From UBA961 sp041191145 (GTDB lineage Bacteria; Bacteroidota; Ignavibacteria; Kapaibacteriales; UBA961): a stretch of 64,000 nucleotides of DNA. Shown here piece by piece: positions 59,081-64,000 of the stretch (positions are counted from its first letter, which is position 1; each line of letters opens with the position of its first letter). The stretch is taken from positions 1 to 64,000 of the forward strand of contig JBEEPK010000003.1 of NCBI GenBank assembly GCA_041191145.1, written 5' to 3'. Both the position numbers and the translations under genes were made by a program. A model generated the notes under the pieces. It ran no database searches and was not told the DNA's origin. It saw only the letters and a program-made list of their open reading frames with translations.

Positions 59081-61615
59081 ATGCTTAATCGCTTACCAAT
59101 ATTACGCTTACTTTCTCAATATGGAATGCCGATTCTCATATCATTGATTATATGTGGAATCGGTTTGGGAATTTTCTCATTGTCTTTGGTAACAAAAACT
59201 TCCATTGACAAAGGTGAGATACATCACTCTGAGTCAATCATGGATTCAGTTCATATTTACAGAAACAAGTTCAGTATTCCACATATCGTTTCTAATAATG
59301 AACAAGATGCATTCATGGCAATGGGATATGTTCATGCTCAAGACAGATTGTGGCAAATGGATATAGCTCGAAGAGCTGGTAGAGGACGATTGGCAGAAAT
59401 CTTCGGAGAGCAAGCTTTACAAACGGATAGATTCATGAGGGTGATGAATCTTGTGGAAATAGCAGGGAAATTATTCAAGAATTCGAGTAAAACAACAAAA
59501 CAAATCCTTGAATCCTATAGCAAAGGTGTAAACCTTTTTTTGGAGATGAATCCTGATAAAGTGCCATTTGAATTTGGAGCATTGAGTTATAAACCTGAAT
59601 CATGGACACCTGAAGATTGTCTCATCATCATGAGATTAATGGCGATTGAAATGAATATGAGCATGTGGACAGATTTAGCATTCGGTGAGATTGCTGATAA
59701 ATTTGGGATTCAACCTGCTCTAGCTATGATACCGAAAAATACTCCGGGAACTGTATATCAATATGGAGGTTCAAGTCAAGAGGTTAAGTCTGTAGATAAT
59801 TCAATTGCACAAGGAAATATGGAAGGTTTTTCTACCGTACAAACTTCCATGGTTCTAACTGCAAGGGAGTATCTTGGCTTCTCTGGAGATGGCATAGGTA
59901 GCAATGCTTGGGTAATGCGAACATCTCCAAAAGAAAAGATATCATCCGTAATTTTGGCTAATGATCCTCATTTGAAGTTATCATTACCAGCCCGTTGGTA
60001 TCAAGCACATATAACCAGCCCTGGTTTTAATGCCATTGGTGCAACCATTCCTGGTTTACCTCTCATTGTTTCGGGTAGGAATGAAGTGAGTTCTTGGGGT
60101 ATCACTAATATGATGAATGATGATTTTGACTATTTCATAGAAAAAATCGATAAAAAGAATTCAAATTTCTATTTCAATGAATCCGGCGAAAGGGTAAAAT
60201 TCAAATATAAAAGAGATACCATCATCATTAAAAATGGTGAACCACTTATTTATGATATCCGCTATACTGATCGCTCTGCCGTTATTTCAGATGCGCCTCC
60301 AACTGGACCTATAAAGGATATCAAGAATGTGAAATCCATATTTGATAGATATTGTTTGACATATTCTTGGACAGGCATGCAGATGTCTGATGAGATTCTC
60401 GGTGTTTACAAAGTCATGAAATCAACTTCTTGGACAGATTGCAAAAAAGGATTTGATCTATGGTGTGCACCTGCATTGAATTTTGTTTATGGAAATGCGA
60501 ATGGTACCATTGCTTCTGCAACAATAGGAATGATCGCCAAGAGAGGAGATAAAAATAATCCGAATCTTCCTTCACCTGGTTGGAAAAAAGGCTATTCTTG
60601 GACGGGTGTTTATACTTCTTCCATTTTACCATCTCAATCATTCCAAGGAAATGATTATTCCAAACGATTCATCATTACAGCAAATAATCCGCTCACGTCT
60701 AATCCAAATGTATATCATTCTGCTCTGTGGGAACCTTCATCCAGAGCAGATAGATTACAACAAACCTTGAAAGAATTTGATGAATATGATGTTCGCGATG
60801 CCCAATTTTTACAAATGGATGTGTATTCGGCATATGCTCAACAAGTGATGGATTCAATATTGCCTGGATTGATTAAAAAGAAAAAGTATATGCCTGTGAA
60901 TGCCAAAAAGGCAATAGAAAAAATGAAGAACTGGAAATGTTATATCACAAATCAAGATATAGAACCTTCGATATTTTCATTGTTTATTGAAGAGTATTAT
61001 CGATCAGTTTTTGAAGATCAACTCACTGCACCGATATTAAAGCTCTATAATATTGTAACCAATGTTCCTACCCGTATCATTCTGCACACATTGCATGATT
61101 CAGAAGGAAAATGGAATACTTGGTTTGACGATGTAAGGACAAAACAAATCAAGGAAGACAGATCAGAGATAGTATTCAGATCATTCTTGAGAGCAATCAA
61201 AAAAGGGGAGACATACTATGGAAATACAGATATACGGACTTGGAAATATGGCAAGTTACATTCCATCACATTGGAACATCTGTTTTCTTCAAGCAAATTA
61301 TTATCACCAATTGTGACCCATGGTCCATTTCCGCATGGCGGTAATAATACTACCTTAAACAATGGATCTTGGTCATTCAATGATCCATTCAAACAAACCT
61401 TGGGAGCATCAGTCAGAGTCATTTCCGACATGCGAGACTCCATGCTTTATTGCGTATTACCGGGTGGTGTGTCCGGAGAGCCACTAAGCTCACATTATAG
61501 TGATCAAGTTCAATTATGGCTCAATGGGGGGTATATCGCTCTTTCAGCCACGAGAAATATTTCACCCGATTTCACGCTTTCTTCAATCTTGGCGCCGGAA
61601 CCAAAGAATGACTGA
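59081..61615 (+). CDS. Penicillin acylase-family N-terminal nucleophile hydrolase
   Basis: Ntn hydrolase of 844 aa, exported or membrane-anchored by one N-terminal helix (about 18-38). The alpha part has NIYRDKxGVPHI-like HIYRNKFSIPHIVSNN and MGYVHAQDRLWQMDIARR; the self-cleaved linker precedes GSNAWV, where Ser274 would be the nucleophile that becomes the beta-chain N-terminus. The later SGRNEVSSWGITNM and HGPFPHGGNNTTLNNG are typical. Amide substrate unknown; quorum-signal or peptide side-chain acylase activity is possible. It starts 9 nt after the HAD gene. Confidence 0.92.
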   Translation: MLNRLPILRLLSQYGMPILISLIICGIGLGIFSLSLVTKTSIDKGEIHHSESIMDSVHIYRNKFSIPHIVSNNEQDAFMAMGYVHAQDRLWQMDIARRAGRGRLAEIFGEQALQTDRFMRVMNLVEIAGKLFKNSSKTTKQILESYSKGVNLFLEMNPDKVPFEFGALSYKPESWTPEDCLIIMRLMAIEMNMSMWTDLAFGEIADKFGIQPALAMIPKNTPGTVYQYGGSSQEVKSVDNSIAQGNMEGFSTVQTSMVLTAREYLGFSGDGIGSNAWVMRTSPKEKISSVILANDPHLKLSLPARWYQAHITSPGFNAIGATIPGLPLIVSGRNEVSSWGITNMMNDDFDYFIEKIDKKNSNFYFNESGERVKFKYKRDTIIIKNGEPLIYDIRYTDRSAVISDAPPTGPIKDIKNVKSIFDRYCLTYSWTGMQMSDEILGVYKVMKSTSWTDCKKGFDLWCAPALNFVYGNANGTIASATIGMIAKRGDKNNPNLPSPGWKKGYSWTGVYTSSILPSQSFQGNDYSKRFIITANNPLTSNPNVYHSALWEPSSRADRLQQTLKEFDEYDVRDAQFLQMDVYSAYAQQVMDSILPGLIKKKKYMPVNAKKAIEKMKNWKCYITNQDIEPSIFSLFIEEYYRSVFEDQLTAPILKLYNIVTNVPTRIILHTLHDSEGKWNTWFDDVRTKQIKEDRSEIVFRSFLRAIKKGETYYGNTDIRTWKYGKLHSITLEHLFSSSKLLSPIVTHGPFPHGGNNTTLNNGSWSFNDPFKQTLGASVRVISDMRDSMLYCVLPGGVSGEPLSSHYSDQVQLWLNGGYIALSATRNISPDFTLSSILAPEPKND

Positions 61616-62357
61616 ATTCATCATTGATACAAAAAAGTATCCCAAACCACGCAGCAGACATCACAATGCTGCGAATGTGTATTTCCCTTTGGACAAATTG
61701 GGTACAATACCCAGATATTATCCTCCATTGATCGAGCAAATCAATTGGAGTGATTTTTTTACCAATGGAATGCCTCCTTCGGTATTGGATATTGGTTGTG
61801 GATGGGGATCATTCATGATGAATTATTCTGTAAATAATCCTGAATCCAATATTCTGGGAATAGAAATCAGACATTTATTGACTGAATGGATTAATAATAT
61901 CATACATGGTGAATCTATTACAAATGCACATGCTTTATGGTATTCTTTACCAAATGGATTGCATTTCCTTGCCAATGATTCCATACATGAATTCTTCTCA
62001 TTTTTCCCGGATCCTTGGGTTAAAAAGAAACATCATAAAAGAAGAGCATTCACCGAAGAACTGATTCAAGAATGTATCCGATTATCAAAACATGATGCAC
62101 AATTCAGAATCATGACTGATGTTCCTGAAGTTGCAGATTATCAATTAGCTCTACTGAGTGAACACCCTGCATTTGTCATGGAATATGCAGAGTATTGTGG
62201 TGAATACGACCTTACTTGGAATGATACTGTATCGGGAATCTCTCTTCAGGAATATAATGCTGAGCTGTGGAATCTACCCATGACCGATCAAGAAGTTTTC
62301 TCACGGAAGAAGCATATTCCATATCTTAGAATATCATATCGAATTCAAAAGATTTGA
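61608..62357 (+). CDS. trmB: tRNA (guanine-N7)-methyltransferase
   Basis: Methylates G46 in tRNA (249 aa). SAM loop LDIGCGWGSFMMNY, GIEIRHLLTEW, the diagnostic FFPDPWVKKKHHKRR, and RIMTDVPEVADY. The N-terminal 60 residues are longer than E. coli's. The ATG at 61608 overlaps the acylase stop by 8 nt. The open frame extends back to 61500 but that part is out-of-frame acylase sequence. Confidence 0.94.
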   Translation: MTEFIIDTKKYPKPRSRHHNAANVYFPLDKLGTIPRYYPPLIEQINWSDFFTNGMPPSVLDIGCGWGSFMMNYSVNNPESNILGIEIRHLLTEWINNIIHGESITNAHALWYSLPNGLHFLANDSIHEFFSFFPDPWVKKKHHKRRAFTEELIQECIRLSKHDAQFRIMTDVPEVADYQLALLSEHPAFVMEYAEYCGEYDLTWNDTVSGISLQEYNAELWNLPMTDQEVFSRKKHIPYLRISYRIQKI

Positions 62358-62983
62358 TGACATCCATCAACATATTGGATTTTCTTGAAAATCAACCATT
62401 AACGCCTTCTCTTTTGCTATTTGCTTATCAAACCGGCTGGTTTCCCATGGCAGACGATGAAACAAATGAGATTTATTGGCATTCACCGATAAGAAGAGCA
62501 ATATTTCCATTAAGTGAGGATGGACCAAAAACCACACTCAAGAAAGCTTATAAGAAATCAGAATGGTCTTTTACAATTAACTCTGCATTTTCAGATGTAA
62601 TTCAACAATGTGCCAAACGAAAAGATACATGGATAAGTCAAGACATAATAATGACTTACACTGAATTACATAATCAAGGATTTGCACATTCTGTTGAAAC
62701 ATATCATGAAGAAAATCTCATTGGTGGACTCTATGGAGTATCCATAGGATCTGCTTTCTTTGGTGAATCCATGTTCAGTCTTCAATCAAATGCTTCAAAA
62801 TTGGCTTTTGTACATTTATACAATCATTTGATACATCAAGGATTCACGCTTCTGGATTCTCAGTATATAAATGATCATACTCTATCATTGGGTGCAAAAA
62901 CCATATCGAGATCCCAATATCTGCAGATGCTTTCAGAAGCAGTACAAAAGAAAGACATAGCATTTACTCATTCTAATTTGTAA
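62357..62983 (+). CDS. aat: Leucyl/phenylalanyl-tRNA--protein transferase
   Basis: Adds Leu or Phe to N-terminal Arg/Lys of proteins for N-end-rule degradation (208 aa). TPSLLLFAYQTGWFPMADD, YWHSPIRRAIFPL, GLYGVSIGSAFFGESMF and LLDSQYINDHTLSLGA cover the family core in order. The ATG at 62357 sits in a TGATG overlap with trmB. ClpS/ClpA partners are not in the window. Confidence 0.95.
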   Translation: MTSINILDFLENQPLTPSLLLFAYQTGWFPMADDETNEIYWHSPIRRAIFPLSEDGPKTTLKKAYKKSEWSFTINSAFSDVIQQCAKRKDTWISQDIIMTYTELHNQGFAHSVETYHEENLIGGLYGVSIGSAFFGESMFSLQSNASKLAFVHLYNHLIHQGFTLLDSQYINDHTLSLGAKTISRSQYLQMLSEAVQKKDIAFTHSNL

Positions 62984-62988
62984 TCGTC

Positions 62989-63471
62989 ATGAGAACCATC
63001 TCAATTGAAAGTAATGGTAGAATTGAAAAGACAGCTGTGTATTTGAATGGTGAACAAATATCAGGTATTAAGGAATTACTTTTGTCAATAGATGAAGAAG
63101 GTATATTCAATGCAATAATTTCATTCAGTTCCTCTTCAGGTACTTTACTAACAAAACAGTTGTTTACCGATGATCTATCGCAATTGCAAAGAAGAGAAGC
63201 CGCTTTCTCGGAAGATGAAGCGATGGATTTACGCTCAATGGCAATTGAAAGTGATGGAACTCTCGACAATACATCAGTATTCATGAATAATGAGTTTATT
63301 GATGGCATAGTGTCAATCATGGTGCATATCATGATTGATTCGGTTCAAAAGAGAGAAAATGTGTTCACAAAGATCTTTTCCAAAAATCAATCATATTCAG
63401 AAACACGATTTATTTCTGAAATCGTCTTAAGGAACCCTGATGGTTCTGAAAGTATCGAATCTATTTTCTGA
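62989..63471 (+). CDS. Protein with internal duplication, unknown function
   Basis: A 160-aa acidic protein, probably cytoplasmic (no signal or membrane helix). Two related segments are visible at 4-38 and 84-118. They share IES-[ND]-G, T-[AS]-V-[YF]-[LM]-N, E-x-I-x-G-I and an amphipathic strand. Between and after them are helical and Ser-rich parts. I recognise no named family. It follows aat by 5 nt and precedes a secreted protein gene by 8 nt, so it is in the same run. Confidence 0.65.
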   Translation: MRTISIESNGRIEKTAVYLNGEQISGIKELLLSIDEEGIFNAIISFSSSSGTLLTKQLFTDDLSQLQRREAAFSEDEAMDLRSMAIESDGTLDNTSVFMNNEFIDGIVSIMVHIMIDSVQKRENVFTKIFSKNQSYSETRFISEIVLRNPDGSESIESIF

Positions 63472-63479
63472 GGTATTCC

Positions 63480-64000
63480 ATGAATAAGTTCATGAAACAT
63501 GCATATATCCTTTTCATCATTACCATGCTATCTTTCGTAGTATTGCCATTCACTTCTGAAGCGCGAGGTAGCTTTGGTGGGAGAGGCGGCCGCTCTTTTG
63601 GTACTCGATCATTTGGCGGATCACGGTCTTTTGGTTCATCCAGAAGAAATTCTTTTGGTTCACCACGAACATTCTCTAATGGAAGATCTTTTCGATCGAT
63701 GTCCACAGGTCGTTTCGCCAATGGACAACAATATAGAACTCGTTATGGAATCCCAAGAAAAACAACTTCAATGAATCTTGCTCAAAATGGAAAAAACAGA
63801 AACTATGCGGTTCATTCGTATGGGGGATTGGGAGATGGTTTCATGACAGGATATCTACTTGGTTCGATTCCTTGGTATTGGCATATGCCATTTCATCCGG
63901 CATTTTACTATTCGAGACCTGTGGTCGTAGATGGTACAAATGGCCAAAAGGAAGTCTATCCAGGAACATTTTCCTTCGGATCCGTAATCTTGGTGATTTT
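63480..64000 (+). CDS. Secreted Gly/Arg/Ser/Phe-rich protein, cut by the window end
   Basis: Partial gene: the frame is open from the ATG at 63480 (GAGG 7 nt upstream) to the window edge, 173 codons so far. A signal peptide (hydrophobic run ending TSEARG, about residue 26) is followed by a low-complexity stretch (about 28-65) of short repeats of the type SFG-GR/SR, for example GGRSFGTRSFGGSRSFGSS. A region from about 110 then has GLGDGFMTGYLLG, which is Gly/Tyr-rich, and PWYWHMPFHPAFYY. I recognise no domain. The remaining C-terminus lies beyond the window. Confidence 0.75.
   Translation, partial: MNKFMKHAYILFIITMLSFVVLPFTSEARGSFGGRGGRSFGTRSFGGSRSFGSSRRNSFGSPRTFSNGRSFRSMSTGRFANGQQYRTRYGIPRKTTSMNLAQNGKNRNYAVHSYGGLGDGFMTGYLLGSIPWYWHMPFHPAFYYSRPVVVDGTNGQKEVYPGTFSFGSVILVI

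Noticed and set aside
63461..63721. 86-codon minus-strand frame rich in Pro, Arg and Asp
   Set aside because: It is the antisense reading of the SFG/GR repeats in the secreted protein at 63480, which has a signal peptide and stays open to the window end.
1..64000. Mobile element, prophage, CRISPR array or toxin-antitoxin pair
   Set aside because: I looked for transposase/integrase motifs, direct repeats with spacers, and paired small genes; none was seen. Apart from tRNA-Lys without a nearby integrase there is no insertion site signal.

Overview
The window is AT-rich (well under 40 % G+C by eye), gene-dense chromosomal DNA from a Gram-negative bacterium of the Fibrobacterota-Chlorobiota-Bacteroidota assemblage. 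A member of the Kapabacteria/Ignavibacteria side fits best; this placement is inference. The supporting evidence is: two secreted proteins ending in type IX secretion (por) sorting domains; KDO genes (kdsB, a kdsC-like phosphatase) and a LolC/E permease, which imply an outer membrane; menaquinone (menG), MEP-pathway isoprenoid (ispD, ispH) and bacillithiol (bshB1) genes; and promoters whose -7 element reads TAnnTTTG, as in Bacteroidota. Shine-Dalgarno sequences are sporadic and many starts have none. I see no insertion sequence, prophage, CRISPR array, rRNA or toxin-antitoxin pair. It reads as core genome.

Layout. 0-5.3 kb: a YejBE-type peptide ABC transporter with two separate ATPases, then a YitT membrane protein, closed by a two-way terminator shared with a minus-strand tRNA-Lys(TTT). 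5.5-7.7 kb: an outer-membrane barrel, an ECF sigma factor, a LytR_C membrane protein and an EVE protein. 7.7-13.7 kb: recX and a large lipoprotein on the minus strand; prfA, an OmpA-like barrel protein and secG on the plus strand. 13.7-19.8 kb, minus: lolE, ppk, a lamin-tail protein and glutaryl-CoA dehydrogenase. 19.9-26.7 kb: glycosyltransferase and nth; ABC-F; a DUF4505-like/hotdog fusion; then ppx, prmA and an M28 lipoprotein. 26.7-38.0 kb: one 13-gene plus-strand run (kdsC, ytxH-like, DUF948-like, mfd, kdsB, cmk, ispH, a 71-aa membrane protein, bshB1, an outer-membrane receptor, menG, DUF4920 lipoprotein, small lipoprotein). 38.0-44.8 kb, minus: an acyl-CoA ligase, a lone sugar-type permease and two type IX cargo proteins. 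44.9-52.6 kb, plus: a stand-alone nuoD, then ispD, an RmlD-like reductase, two 3-hydroxyacyl-CoA dehydrogenases, dtd, murB, a divergent aspartate kinase and a small protein. 52.6-56.6 kb, minus: mtaB-truA-tadA-rsmI-tmk with overlapping ends. 56.6-64 kb: a FlK-like thioesterase, a CoA transferase, a HAD hydrolase, a penicillin acylase, trmB, aat, a protein with an internal duplication, and a secreted Gly/Arg/Ser/Phe-rich protein cut by the window end.

How the genes fit together. Three themes recur. The first is envelope and precursor synthesis. The second is translation quality control and RNA modification (prfA, prmA, dtd, tadA, truA, mtaB, rsmI, trmB, aat). The third is short-chain acyl-CoA metabolism (glutaryl-CoA dehydrogenase, two 3-hydroxybutyryl-CoA dehydrogenases, a CoA transferase, an acyl-CoA ligase, thioesterases). 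Organisation is very compact: stop/start overlaps of 1-11 nt are common and most convergent gene pairs overlap or nearly touch at their 3' ends. I did not find a clearly novel multi-gene system. The most unusual items are terminator-like hairpins placed directly against downstream start codons, the DUF4505-like/hotdog fusion, the orphan nuoD, and an aspartate kinase with an altered active-site motif.
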